From: Bacillota bacterium | GTDB lineage: Bacteria > Bacillota_A > Clostridia > Lachnospirales > Lachnospiraceae | Assembly (NCBI GenBank): GCA_023443925.1 | Contig: JAEZSL010000023.1 | Coordinates: forward strand, 1-44,216 | Direction: 5' to 3' | DNA: 44,216 bases | Shown: one piece after another, positions 1 to 8,460 of the stretch | Position numbering within the stretch: the stretch's first letter is position 1 | Layout: every line of letters starts with the position of its first letter | Translations under genes and position numbers: made by a program | The notes under the pieces: model-generated | Told to the model about the DNA's origin: nothing | What the model saw: only the letters and a program-made list of their open reading frames with translations | Databases searched by the model: none

Positions 1-84
1 GTGGCAGAAGCAGGACTGGTGAATGAAATTGTTCCCTTAGGGCAGATTGCCGGTGCTATACAGAAGAACTTGGGGGTGCATTAA
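1..84 (+). CDS. cheB: CheB methylesterase, C-terminal end (partial)
   Basis: Only the last 27 codons are in the window. They read V-A-E-A-G-L-V-N-E-I-V-P-L and continue to a TAA at 82-84. This matches the C-terminal tail of chemotaxis glutamate methylesterases, where a Met/Ala-Gly-x-x-x-x-V-P-L segment precedes the final helix. CheB removes methyl groups from receptor glutamates for adaptation. The stop lies one base before the cheA start, so the two are probably translationally coupled. The catalytic Ser-His-Asp and receiver domain lie upstream of the window, so the assignment depends on this tail and on the position next to cheA. Confidence 0.8.
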   Translation: MAEAGLVNEIVPLGQIAGAIQKNLGVH

Positions 85-85
85 G

Positions 86-2179
86 ATGGACGTTAGTCAA
101 TATCTTGAAATTTTTATCGATGAAACGAAAGAACATTTGCAGAGCTTAAATCAGCAATTACTGGTGCTGGAAACAGAACCGGAAAATACGGAGACAATAA
201 ATGAAATTTTCCGTGCAGCCCATTCCTTAAAAGGTATGGCTGGTACCATGGGTTATAAAAGGATGCAGCGCTTAACCCATGATATGGAGAATGTATTTTC
301 CGAAATAAGAAACGGTAAAATGAGCGTTTCTGCTGATTTAGTTGATGTTTTATTTAAAGGTCTGGATGCCCTGGAAGGATATTTAAGTAATATCCAGGAG
401 AGTGCGGATGAAGGAACGGAAGATTATGAAGACATTATCCAGCAGTTAAATACCATTTTAGATATTGGTTTAGGTAAAGAAACTGCCGGAGTAAAAGCCG
501 TTGTCCAGGAGACCGTAGCGGCGGCTTCCTCCGCGGCAGCAGATAAGGCACAGGCAGCAGAGTTAAAGTATAAAAATCTTACCATAGCCGATTATGAAAA
601 GAGAGCAATAAACAAAGCAGAAGGCATGGGAATTAATGCTTACGGTATCACGGTATATATTCAGGAATACTGCATATTAAAAGCAGCCAGGGCATTTCTG
701 GTATTTAAAGCTTTGGAGGAGCTGGGAGATGTTATAAAATCACAGCCGGAAGTACAGGATATAGAAGATGAAAAGTTTGATCTCGATTTTAGTGTAATCC
801 TATTGTCGAAAGCCAATGTGGAGAAGATAAAAAGTATCATCATGAATGTATCTGAAGTTAAGGATGTAGTGATTGAAAAAATCAGTGTCGATAGCAGCGA
901 AGTAGCAGATGCGGCAGAAGAGAATACCACAGAAACCGAAGCTACAGTGGAAAAAGCGAATTCCTCATCAACTGCTGCCGGAAAAACAGCAGCTTCCAAA
1001 CAACAGGCCGCGAAACCGGTTGTGAACCGCTCCGTTCGTGTTGATATCGAAAAGCTGGATGTTTTAATGAATCTGGTTAGCGAGTTAATAATTGCGAAAA
1101 ATGGATTGGTATCAATCAGCGCCAGTGAAAAAAATAATAGAAACGAATCCGGTTTTAACGAACAGATTGAATATCTGGAACGGGTTACCACCAATCTTCA
1201 TGAATCCGTTATGAAGGTGAGGATGGTTCCCATTGAAAGTGTTGTAAATCGTTTCCCCAGAATGATTCGTGATTTATCGAAGAAACTGGATAAGAAAATG
1301 GAACTGTATATGACCGGTGAAGATACGGAGCTGGACCGTACCGTTATAGACGAAATCGGAGATCCGCTGATGCATTTACTGCGTAATGCAGCCGATCATG
1401 GTCTGGAAAGCAATGTGGAACGTATTGCGGCCGGCAAACCCTCAGCAGGCTCCATCTTCCTGGATGCATATCAGGATGGTAACAATGTTGTAATTGAAGT
1501 CAGGGATGACGGTGCAGGAATTAATGTAGAGAAAGTCAGGAAAAAAGCAGTTGAAAAAGGCACTATCACAGCTGACCAGGCTGATCTGATGACAGATAAG
1601 GAAATCATTGACCTGTTATTCAGACCCAGCTTTTCAACTGCAGAAATCATATCGGATGTATCCGGCCGGGGTGTTGGACTCGATGTAGTTAAAACCAAGA
1701 TAGAAGCACTGGGCGGAGATATTGAAGCAAAAACAAAGCTGGGAGAAGGCAGTAATTTTATTATCCGTCTGCCGCTGACCCTCGCGATTATCCAGGCACT
1801 TATGGTTGAACTGGGACCGGAAAAATATGCAATACCTTTAGGCAGTATCCAGACAATCGAAGATGTTTTAAGTACGGATATTAAATATGTACATTCCAAA
1901 GAAGTCATAAACTTAAGAGGAACCGTAATTCCCCTTATCAGGCTGGACGATATGCTGGAAGTACCCAAGACGGAAAAACAGCAGGACAACCTTACCGTGG
2001 TTATCGTATCCAAAGGCGACAGATTAGCCGGAATTGTGGTAGATAACTTAATCGGACAGCAGGAAATAGTTATTAAGTCCATCGGAAAATACATAAATAA
2101 CAACAAGATAATCGGTGGTGCAACCATTCTTGGAGATGGTGAAGTTGCCTTGATTCTTGATGTAAATACTTTGGTCTAG
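86..2179 (+). CDS. cheA: Chemotaxis histidine kinase CheA
   Basis: Sensor kinase that autophosphorylates and passes phosphate to CheY and CheB at the receptor array. The start ATG at 86 (MDVSQYLEIF) sits 5-10 bases after GGGGG; an upstream in-frame start at 47 would overlap cheB. The protein is 697 residues. The P1 Hpt domain has the phospho-His near residue 46 in RAAHSLKG. A P2 docking domain follows (ARAFLVFKALEELGDVI). After an Ala/Glu/Thr-rich linker come P3 dimerisation and P4 kinase with the N box (LLRNAADHG), G1 (DDGAGI) and G2 (GRGVGLDVV). The last ~140 residues are the CheW-like P5 domain. All catalytic boxes are present. Next is cheW, 13 bases downstream. Confidence 0.97.
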   Translation: MDVSQYLEIFIDETKEHLQSLNQQLLVLETEPENTETINEIFRAAHSLKGMAGTMGYKRMQRLTHDMENVFSEIRNGKMSVSADLVDVLFKGLDALEGYLSNIQESADEGTEDYEDIIQQLNTILDIGLGKETAGVKAVVQETVAAASSAAADKAQAAELKYKNLTIADYEKRAINKAEGMGINAYGITVYIQEYCILKAARAFLVFKALEELGDVIKSQPEVQDIEDEKFDLDFSVILLSKANVEKIKSIIMNVSEVKDVVIEKISVDSSEVADAAEENTTETEATVEKANSSSTAAGKTAASKQQAAKPVVNRSVRVDIEKLDVLMNLVSELIIAKNGLVSISASEKNNRNESGFNEQIEYLERVTTNLHESVMKVRMVPIESVVNRFPRMIRDLSKKLDKKMELYMTGEDTELDRTVIDEIGDPLMHLLRNAADHGLESNVERIAAGKPSAGSIFLDAYQDGNNVVIEVRDDGAGINVEKVRKKAVEKGTITADQADLMTDKEIIDLLFRPSFSTAEIISDVSGRGVGLDVVKTKIEALGGDIEAKTKLGEGSNFIIRLPLTLAIIQALMVELGPEKYAIPLGSIQTIEDVLSTDIKYVHSKEVINLRGTVIPLIRLDDMLEVPKTEKQQDNLTVVIVSKGDRLAGIVVDNLIGQQEIVIKSIGKYINNNKIIGGATILGDGEVALILDVNTLV

Positions 2180-2192
2180 GGGGTGGAAAAGC

Positions 2193-2645
2193 ATGGAGAC
2201 AAATTTAAATGATTCAAAACAACATATTGTTGTTAAGATTGGTATCGAACAATACGGCATTGATATAAAATATGTAGACAATATAGTAAGAATGCAAAGA
2301 ATCACCAGGGTACCCAAAGCGCAGCCGTACTTTAAAGGTGTTATTAACTTAAGAGGCGAAATAATTCCGGTAATGAGCCTGCGTCTGAAATTCGGCCTGG
2401 AGGACGATGTGATGACCAATGCCACCAGAATAATTATTATAAAGCTGGAACCCCAGTCAGCCGTGGGAATTATAGTGGATGAGGTTAAGGAAGTTGTTAC
2501 TTTAGACGATACAATGATAGAAAAAGTTACGAATAGCGCAGTTGAAGATAAAAATGGCTATTTAAGCGGAATCGGCAAACACAAAGACGGCTTGATTTCC
2601 CTGTTAAGTATCGCCAGTGTAATCATTGATAAAGAAACAGTTTAA
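2193..2645 (+). CDS. cheW: Chemotaxis coupling protein CheW
   Basis: 150-residue single CheW domain that bridges CheA and the chemoreceptors. The start is an ATG after GGGGGTGG. Family hallmarks visible are the YGIDIKYVDNIV strand, the VPKAQPYFKGVINLRGEIIPV core (the RG motif that contacts receptors) and the C-terminal hydrophobic strand LLSIASVI. It follows cheA by 13 bases and precedes cheC by 11, so it is co-transcribed with both. Confidence 0.96.
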   Translation: METNLNDSKQHIVVKIGIEQYGIDIKYVDNIVRMQRITRVPKAQPYFKGVINLRGEIIPVMSLRLKFGLEDDVMTNATRIIIIKLEPQSAVGIIVDEVKEVVTLDDTMIEKVTNSAVEDKNGYLSGIGKHKDGLISLLSIASVIIDKETV

Positions 2646-2656
2646 GGAGTGTACCA

Positions 2657-3271
2657 GTGTCAAACATAAACTTGGACCAGATTGACAGTATGCAGTTTGA
2701 TGTATTAAAAGAGATTGGAAATATCGGCGCAGGGAATGCTACCACAGCCCTTTCAACCATGATAAACGGCAAGGTGGACATGAACGTGCCTAATGTGGCT
2801 TTACTTGAATTTAAAGATCTACCCGATATGGTGGGCGGAGCAGAAAATATTGTCGTAGGGATTTTAATTACCCTGGAAGGGGAAATTAACGGTATGATGA
2901 TGTTTATGATGGAACAAAAATCCGCTTATCATTTGGTAAACCTTTTAATGGGTAAACCCACGGAGGATGAAGTGTTTACGGAAATGGAATATTCTGCTTT
3001 AAAAGAAATCGGAAATATCATCGCCGGAGCATATTTATCATCCTTATCTACCCTGATTAATATCCGGATCGATGCCAGCGTTCCTTATATGTCGATTGAT
3101 ATGGCAGGTGCAATATTAAGCGTTCCGGCTATCGAATTCGGGAAAGTCGGAGATAAAGCTCTGATTATTGAAACTCAATTCAGCAAGGATGATTCTGATG
3201 TGAACGGTTATTTCATCTTAATCCCTACACTGGAATCTTATAGTGTAATATTGTCATCTCTGGGATTATAG
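2657..3271 (+). CDS. cheC: CheY-P phosphatase CheC
   Basis: 204-residue CheC-type protein, which dephosphorylates CheY-P and binds CheD during adaptation in Firmicutes. Both phosphatase signatures with Glu and Asn are present: KEIGNIGAGNATTAL near residues 18-32 and KEIGNIIAGAYLSSL near 115-130. The two-site arrangement is that of active CheC rather than a degenerate copy. The start is GTG at 2657, supported by AAGGAGTG about 6 bases upstream. CheD follows by 8 bases, as expected for proteins that form a complex. Confidence 0.95.
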   Translation: MSNINLDQIDSMQFDVLKEIGNIGAGNATTALSTMINGKVDMNVPNVALLEFKDLPDMVGGAENIVVGILITLEGEINGMMMFMMEQKSAYHLVNLLMGKPTEDEVFTEMEYSALKEIGNIIAGAYLSSLSTLINIRIDASVPYMSIDMAGAILSVPAIEFGKVGDKALIIETQFSKDDSDVNGYFILIPTLESYSVILSSLGL

Positions 3272-3279
3272 GTGGGTTT

Positions 3280-3765
3280 ATGAGCGTAATGATAAAAGTG
3301 GGAATGGCAGACTTAAATGTCTGTACTGCACCGGACGCACTGACAACTTTAGGCCTTGGCTCCTGTGTCGGAATTGTTTTGTATGATTCTTTAACCAGAA
3401 CCGCCGGAATGGTACATATCATGCTGCCCGACAGTACAAAAATAAGAAATAATGAAAATACGGCCAAATTTGCCGATACAGGAATCGATGCCCTGATTTA
3501 CAGATTAACCGCAATTGGAGCAAACCGTAACCGGCTCATTGCAAAAATTGCGGGAGGTGCCCAAATGTTTGCGTTTAGTTCAGCAAATGATATGCTGCGT
3601 ATCGGTGAACGTAATACAGAGGCAAGCAAGTTAAAATTACAGTCTTTAGGTATACATATAGTAGCGGAAGATACCGGTTTGGATTACGGCAGAACCATTG
3701 AATTTTACCCGGAAACCGGGCAATTACATATAAAATCGGTAGGGAAACCCCTGAAGATTATGTAA
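3280..3765 (+). CDS. cheD: Chemoreceptor glutamine deamidase CheD
   Basis: 161-residue CheD. It deamidates receptor glutamines to glutamate and, bound to CheC, adjusts CheC activity. The catalytic Cys is in TLGLGSCVGIVLYD (near residue 29) and the catalytic His in GMVHIMLPDS (near residue 47), with the conserved AKIAGGAQMF segment further on. The C-terminal GRTIEFYPETG is also typical. It lies directly after cheC. About 105 non-coding bases then separate it from the next small gene. Confidence 0.96.
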   Translation: MSVMIKVGMADLNVCTAPDALTTLGLGSCVGIVLYDSLTRTAGMVHIMLPDSTKIRNNENTAKFADTGIDALIYRLTAIGANRNRLIAKIAGGAQMFAFSSANDMLRIGERNTEASKLKLQSLGIHIVAEDTGLDYGRTIEFYPETGQLHIKSVGKPLKIM

Positions 3766-3870
3766 ATACATATAAAAAATTGGATAACACCGAATTTCCC
3801 AAGTAGTATTTAACTTTAAATAAACTGGTTTTTGCAGATATCTTATGTTTACAAGGAAAAGGGTGATGAT

Positions 3871-4167
3871 ATGAGGGACAGATATATTGCTCCGGCTATA
3901 ATGCTTGTGGCCGGTGCAATAACAAGTATATTAAATATCATAAACGGGGTTGAATTTTTAAAAGGTCTGGAACGTCTGCTGGTTGTGCTTATTGCATTTT
4001 ATATTATTGGTAAAATAGCCGCACTGGTTATAAGAAGGACAATTGGTACCAATACGAAAGCTGTAATTCCGGAAGAAAACAGTATGGAAGAAAGCAGAAT
4101 GGAAGAATACGGCGAAACGGGAGAAGAAACGGTCACGGAGGATACAGCTGAAAATAGTAATCAATAA
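3871..4167 (+). CDS. Small membrane protein in the motility operon, unknown function
   Basis: 98-residue protein if started at the ATG at 3871, which follows AAGGGTGATGAT; an upstream start at 3832 lacks a ribosome site. Two hydrophobic segments (about residues 5-24 and 33-56) suggest a hairpin in the membrane. The remaining C-terminus is hydrophilic and very Glu/Thr-rich (EESRMEEYGETGEETVTEDT) and is probably cytoplasmic. I do not recognise a named family. Its place between cheD and the motility sigma factor suggests a role tied to flagella, but that is inference only. Confidence 0.7.
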   Translation: MRDRYIAPAIMLVAGAITSILNIINGVEFLKGLERLLVVLIAFYIIGKIAALVIRRTIGTNTKAVIPEENSMEESRMEEYGETGEETVTEDTAENSNQ

Positions 4168-4193
4168 CTCATGAAACAAAAAGGAGCACTATT

Positions 4194-4961
4194 ATGAATG
4201 CGGAATGCAAAGCTAAACTTTGGGAGGAATACAGTAAGTATAAAACATCCCAAAATCGCGAAAAAATCATAATTGAATATGCCGGTTTAGTGAAAATTGT
4301 TGCAGGACGTTTAAGCATGTACCTTGGCTATAATGTAGAATATGACGACCTAGTCGGATACGGTATATTCGGGCTGATTGATGCTGTAGATAAATATGAT
4401 TATACGAAAGGCGTTAAATTTGAGACTTATGCCAGTTTTCGAATACGTGGTGCCATACTGGATGAAATTCGGAAGATGGATTGGATACCCAGAACATTAA
4501 GGCAGAAACAGCGTAAGATAGATACGGCTTTTCAGAAAATAGAATCAGAACAAGGCAGAATGGCAACGGATGAAGAGGTTGCAAAAGAACTTGAAATATC
4601 CCTGGAAGAATTTGATGTCTGGCAAAGTCAGACGAAAGTATCAAGTCTCCTCTCCCTGGATGAATATATGGAACAGGGCAGTGAGGTAAAAATGGAAGCA
4701 AGCCTCAGCGGTCAGTATGAAACACCTGAAAAAATTGTTGAAAAACAGGAATTGAAGGAGATACTGGTTAAAACCCTGGATTCTCTCACAGAAAAGGAAA
4801 AAAAAGTAATTACATTATATTATTATGAAGATTTGACATTAAAAGAGATTAGTTCTATATTGGAAGTTTCGGAATCCAGAATTTCGCAGCTTCATACAAA
4901 AGCTTTACAAAAAATGAAACTGAAACTCGGTAATAATGTTGATATATTAATAAGGATATAA
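4194..4961 (+). CDS. fliA: Sigma factor of the FliA/SigD (sigma-28) family
   Basis: 255-residue RNA polymerase sigma factor that directs transcription of late flagellar and chemotaxis genes. Region 2 is clear at about residues 50-100 (YDDLVGYGIFGLIDAVDKYD, then FETYASFRIRGAILDEIR and DWIPR). Region 3 is in the middle. Region 4 is a helix-turn-helix near the C-terminus (LTLKEISSILEVSESRISQLH). Length and the DEIRKMDWIPR motif match FliA/WhiG/SigD rather than the sporulation sigmas. The start ATG follows AAAGGAG. Its place inside the che operon supports the motility assignment. No anti-sigma FlgM is seen in this window. Confidence 0.95.
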   Translation: MNAECKAKLWEEYSKYKTSQNREKIIIEYAGLVKIVAGRLSMYLGYNVEYDDLVGYGIFGLIDAVDKYDYTKGVKFETYASFRIRGAILDEIRKMDWIPRTLRQKQRKIDTAFQKIESEQGRMATDEEVAKELEISLEEFDVWQSQTKVSSLLSLDEYMEQGSEVKMEASLSGQYETPEKIVEKQELKEILVKTLDSLTEKEKKVITLYYYEDLTLKEISSILEVSESRISQLHTKALQKMKLKLGNNVDILIRI

Positions 4962-4976
4962 GAGGGGGAGGACCTT

Positions 4977-6587
4977 ATGGATAACCGGAACAGTTATTTC
5001 AGCCTTGTTATTAAACCGGATGGAACCTATATTAAACTTTTTCCTGCATCAGGAACTGGTAAGCAGATTGCTTATGATGAAATTAACAATTACTTATCGG
5101 ATAAAAGGATTTACGATTACGATATCAAAGCACTTGGTCAGGGACTTTCGGCTCTAAAGGATCAGCCTGTTGAAGTCAGACTGACGCCGGTTACGGTCTT
5201 ACCCGAGAACGAATCCGTGCGTATTACAGTATCTTCAGACCGTATGTATGCAATCGGGAGATTTTATCCGCCTTCAAACAGAGGACAGAACTTATCCCAG
5301 AATGAGGTAAAGAATAGTCTGGCCCAGGCGGGGGTACGGTATGGAATTGTTCAAAGCAATATCGATTCTTTCTTTGCAAACAGAAGGTATTGTGATGATT
5401 TTATTCTTGCAAGAGGGTCCGCACCGGTCGAAGGAAAAGATGCGGTTATTACATATAACTTTAATACGGACAATACATTAAAACCCAAAGTAAATGATGA
5501 CGGAACGGTAGATTTCCATCAGCTGGACACCATCAGCTCCATTAATAAAGGTGATATTTTAGCAACCCTAAGTCCTGCGGTTCAGGGAAAAGCCGGAATG
5601 GACATATGCGGCAATGCAATACCTCCCAAAAAGGTAGTATTTAGAATTTTAAAGCATGGCAGGGATATCCACCTTTCTGAGGACGGACTAACCATGTATT
5701 CCGATGTAAGCGGACATGCTGTGGTAACCGACGGTAAAGTATTTGTATCAAATACCTATGAGGTACTGGCTGATGTTGATGCTTCCACCGGAGATATCGT
5801 GTATGAAGGTAATGTAACGGTTAAAGGCAATGTAAATACCGGTTATTCTATTATGGCAAAAGGGGATATTATAGTCAACGGAGTTGTGGAAGGTGCCACC
5901 CTGGTAGCCGGCGGTCAGATTATATTAAAACGCGGTATGCAGGGAATGAGTAAAGGAAAGCTGGAAGCCGGCGGGAATATAATTACTAAATTTATAGAAA
6001 ATGCTCATGTGAAAGCCGGCGGGTATATAACCACCGAAGCGATATTACACAGTAAGGTATCTGCCAAGGGAGATATTGTTGTCGGCGGCAAGAAAGGCTT
6101 TATAACCGGTGGTGAGATACGGTCAGGTACAACCATAACGGTGAAAAATGCAGGTTCTACCATGGGTACAAGTACACTGTTAGAGGTTGGTATTGATCCC
6201 GGCATCGTGGAAGAATTCCGCGGCCTGGAAAAAAGTCTGGCCAGCATGAATGTGGATATGGAAAAATTACTGCCGATATTGGATGCTTATAAAAAGAAAC
6301 TGAATTCCGGAGAAAAACTATCCCAGGACAAACTGGATTATATACGGATTGCCACTGAAAACTGTTTAGCACTCAGAAATAAAATCAAAGAATCAAGTAA
6401 CCGATATGATCAGCTGCGTATAGAAATGAGTAACAGTGAAGGGGGCAGCATTAAAGTTGAAAATATAGCATACCCCGGAGTTAAAATAGTCATCTCCAAT
6501 GTCAATTATTACGTTCGGAGTGATATTCACTATTCAAGATTTGTACGGGACAGAGCGGATATTAAAGTCACAGGATTAGGAATATAA
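4977..6587 (+). CDS. FapA/DUF342-family polymer-like protein
   Basis: 536 residues. The central part (about 260-400) is a run of short beta-helix repeats rich in Gly, such as GNVTVKGNVNTG, AKGDIIVNGVVEGATLVAGG and KLEAGGNI, the signature of the FapA (DUF342) family. The N-terminal ~170 residues form the FapA N-terminal domain and the C-terminus (about 415-480) is predicted coiled coil. FapA-type proteins are widespread beside flagellar regulators in Firmicutes, but their biochemical role is poorly defined. It follows the sigma factor gene by 15 bases with AGAGGGGGAGG upstream, so it belongs to the same operon. Confidence 0.85.
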   Translation: MDNRNSYFSLVIKPDGTYIKLFPASGTGKQIAYDEINNYLSDKRIYDYDIKALGQGLSALKDQPVEVRLTPVTVLPENESVRITVSSDRMYAIGRFYPPSNRGQNLSQNEVKNSLAQAGVRYGIVQSNIDSFFANRRYCDDFILARGSAPVEGKDAVITYNFNTDNTLKPKVNDDGTVDFHQLDTISSINKGDILATLSPAVQGKAGMDICGNAIPPKKVVFRILKHGRDIHLSEDGLTMYSDVSGHAVVTDGKVFVSNTYEVLADVDASTGDIVYEGNVTVKGNVNTGYSIMAKGDIIVNGVVEGATLVAGGQIILKRGMQGMSKGKLEAGGNIITKFIENAHVKAGGYITTEAILHSKVSAKGDIVVGGKKGFITGGEIRSGTTITVKNAGSTMGTSTLLEVGIDPGIVEEFRGLEKSLASMNVDMEKLLPILDAYKKKLNSGEKLSQDKLDYIRIATENCLALRNKIKESSNRYDQLRIEMSNSEGGSIKVENIAYPGVKIVISNVNYYVRSDIHYSRFVRDRADIKVTGLGI

Positions 6588-6599
6588 GGAGGGATATCG

Positions 6600-6911
6600 A
6601 TGCCGATTACACCGATTGAAATTGCAACGATGGCTCCGAAATCACAGGAGGTTACCCATTATAAGCACCAGGAAAGCCAGAAACCATTAAATGAACAGAT
6701 TGTTATAGGGCAGCAGTTTAATAAACATATTAAACAAGATAGCCAGCAGACAGTAAAAACAATCAAAAGCGAGAATAAGGAATACAGATATGATGCCAAA
6801 GAGAAAGGCAATAATTCTTATTCCGGTAATAAGCAGGACAAAAAGAAAAAAGAGAAAGAAGCAGCTCCTAAAGATAATTTTCGGTCTGGTTCCATAGATA
6901 TTAAAATATAG
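6600..6911 (+). CDS. Small lysine-rich protein of unknown function
   Basis: 103 residues, highly hydrophilic, with many Lys, Gln and Asn and a run of basic and acidic residues near the end (KQDKKKKEKEAAPKD). There is no membrane segment and no motif I recognise; most of it is probably disordered. The start ATG follows AGGAGGGATATCG. The tight spacing (12 bases after the FapA-like gene, 13 before the next) shows operon membership, so a flagellum-linked role is likely but unproven. Confidence 0.7.
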   Translation: MPITPIEIATMAPKSQEVTHYKHQESQKPLNEQIVIGQQFNKHIKQDSQQTVKTIKSENKEYRYDAKEKGNNSYSGNKQDKKKKEKEAAPKDNFRSGSIDIKI

Positions 6912-6924
6912 CAGGAGAAATCAA

Positions 6925-7560
6925 ATGACACCTATAGAAATAGTTTTAATTATAATAGGAGCAGTAATTCTAATAGCCAGCTTTTTTCTGACAGATAAAA
7001 GCAAAACAAAGGAATATGCCGCTCTTATCAATGAACGGGAATTAAGTCTGACGGAAGTAGCTGCCATTAAAGATAAGGTGGAGGCCATTATAGCTGAAGT
7101 TACGGAAGAATCATTGACGAAAACGGAAGACCAGATGAATCAGCTTTCTAATGAAAAGATTATTGCGGTCAATGATTTTTCCGGTCAGGTACTGGAGAAA
7201 ATAAGCCAGAATCATGAAGAAGTTGTATTTCTCTATAATATGTTAAATGAAAAAGAAAGTGAAATAAAAGAAACAATCAAGAATATTGATATGATCAAAC
7301 GTCAGATGAACGAGTCCGGTAAAAGCGAAAAGCCGGCAGATAACAAAAAAGTTAATACGGCAGCGCATACAAACCGTACAATGCCTGCTACCTCTTTTCA
7401 TACCGATAGCTTAAATACGGACGCAGAACAGTTGAATAATCATAATCAAAAAATCCTTGAACTGTATTCCCAGGGTTTTTCTGTAATTGATATATCCAGA
7501 ACCTTAGAACTGGGACAGGGAGAAGTTAAATTAGTTATTGATCTGTATAAAGAAAAATAA
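6925..7560 (+). CDS. DUF6115-like membrane-anchored coiled-coil protein
   Basis: 211 residues. One N-terminal membrane helix (about 4-23, IVLIIIGAVILIASFFL), then a long Glu/Lys-rich coiled coil (about 30-135), a low-complexity linker and a short C-terminal helix-turn-helix-like segment (ILELYSQGFSVIDISRTLELGQGEVKLVIDLY). That ending is typical of DUF6115 proteins found next to flagellar genes in clostridia. The HTH-like tail may bind a protein partner or DNA; neither can be decided from sequence. The start ATG follows GCAGGAGAAATCAA, 13 bases after the previous gene. Confidence 0.75.
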   Translation: MTPIEIVLIIIGAVILIASFFLTDKSKTKEYAALINERELSLTEVAAIKDKVEAIIAEVTEESLTKTEDQMNQLSNEKIIAVNDFSGQVLEKISQNHEEVVFLYNMLNEKESEIKETIKNIDMIKRQMNESGKSEKPADNKKVNTAAHTNRTMPATSFHTDSLNTDAEQLNNHNQKILELYSQGFSVIDISRTLELGQGEVKLVIDLYKEK

Positions 7561-7619
7561 TTTAAGTATACCCGGATACCAGTGCTGGTCTAAGAAAATT
7601 GAAAGGCATGAGTGTTAAT

Positions 7620-8243
7620 ATGAAACTAAAGTATTATTTAAGAGGTGTAGGTGCCGGAATTTTGTTTGCTGCCGTGATTTTGTCCATATCTTATCGAGGG
7701 ACCTCAGGAACACCGCTGTCGGATGCGGAAATCATAAAAAGAGCGGAAGAACTAGGCATGGTTAGGCAAAGTGATATCAAAATGGATGACATAATTGCCC
7801 CTACCCCGGTGCCAACGCAAAAACCTGCTGAAGATTCAACAGATCCGTCGGTGGAACCGACGACGAAGCCTTCGGATGCTTCAGAAGCTACTCCAACTCC
7901 GGAGGAGGAAACTTCTGACGAGGCGTCAGCAGATTCTGTGGAAACACCTGAAACGACCCCCATCCCAAGCTCAACGGAAGAACCTACCGGTGAAAAAGGG
8001 GAAAGTACATCGTCAGCAGTTCCTGAATCGGATGATATACCTGTATCCATTGAAATTATATCGGGTATGACATCCGAAGACGTGTCCTATTTATTGAAGG
8101 AAAAGGGAGTGCTTGAAGATGTAAGAGCATTTAACCAATTTTTAATACAAAATAAATATACAACCAAAATCAGAATCGGCGTTTTTCAGATTGAAAAGTT
8201 TGCCGCTTATCAGGATATAGCAGATGTCATTGTATCTAAATAA
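7620..8243 (+). CDS. MltG N-domain-like membrane protein without catalytic domain
   Basis: About 207 residues from ATG 7620; in-frame TTG 7599 and ATG 7608 are alternatives, and GAAAGG at 7601 best serves 7620. A membrane helix (residues 6-23) is followed by a Pro/Thr/Glu/Ser-rich spacer (about 60-135). The last ~70 residues (ISIEIISGMTSEDVSYLLKE, then KGVLEDVRAFNQFL and KIRIGVFQIEKFAAYQDIADVI) resemble the LysM-like N-terminal domain of the endolytic transglycosylase MltG/YceG. The YceG catalytic domain is missing. It may bind peptidoglycan or act as an accessory factor. It is the last gene before the terminator at 8266. Confidence 0.7.
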   Translation: MKLKYYLRGVGAGILFAAVILSISYRGTSGTPLSDAEIIKRAEELGMVRQSDIKMDDIIAPTPVPTQKPAEDSTDPSVEPTTKPSDASEATPTPEEETSDEASADSVETPETTPIPSSTEEPTGEKGESTSSAVPESDDIPVSIEIISGMTSEDVSYLLKEKGVLEDVRAFNQFLIQNKYTTKIRIGVFQIEKFAAYQDIADVIVSK

Positions 8244-8265
8244 TAAGAATAGAATCAAACTCACC

Positions 8266-8302
8266 AGCAAATAATTTCTATAAATGAATTATTTGCTTTT
8301 TT
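8266..8302 (+). terminator. Rho-independent terminator of the motility operon
   Basis: Perfect 11 bp stem, AGCAAATAATT (8266-8276) and AATTATTTGCT (8287-8297), with a 10-base loop, followed by six T. It lies 23 bases after the stop at 8243 and ends the che/fliA transcript. Confidence 0.85.
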
Positions 8303-8316
8303 GCTATTCAAAGTGA

Positions 8317-8325
8317 TGCTATAAT
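8317..8325 (+). promoter_or_regulatory. Extended -10 promoter candidate for the DUF434 gene
   Basis: TGCTATAAT is a perfect extended -10 element, just after the terminator at 8266 and 136 bases before the start at 8461. No good -35 hexamer lies 17 bases upstream (only a T-run), which is tolerated by extended -10 promoters. Confidence 0.5.
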
Positions 8326-8460
8326 ACAGCCTGTAATAAAACATCTGGCAGCAGAGGTTTTATACAATGGGAATGAATTGTAAATAAATTTTACATTTTA
8401 AACTTGCTTTATTCAAGTAATATTATCGCAGGCGCACATTTGGTATGCATGGGAGATATA

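Noticed and set aside
661..1194. Antisense 177-codon ORF inside cheA
   Set aside because: Opposite strand of a complete cheA with no ribosome site or family pattern.
7691..8050. Antisense 119-codon ORF rich in Ser/Val/Gly
   Set aside because: It is the mirror of the Pro/Thr/Ser-rich spacer of the MltG-N-like gene; biased codons open both strands.
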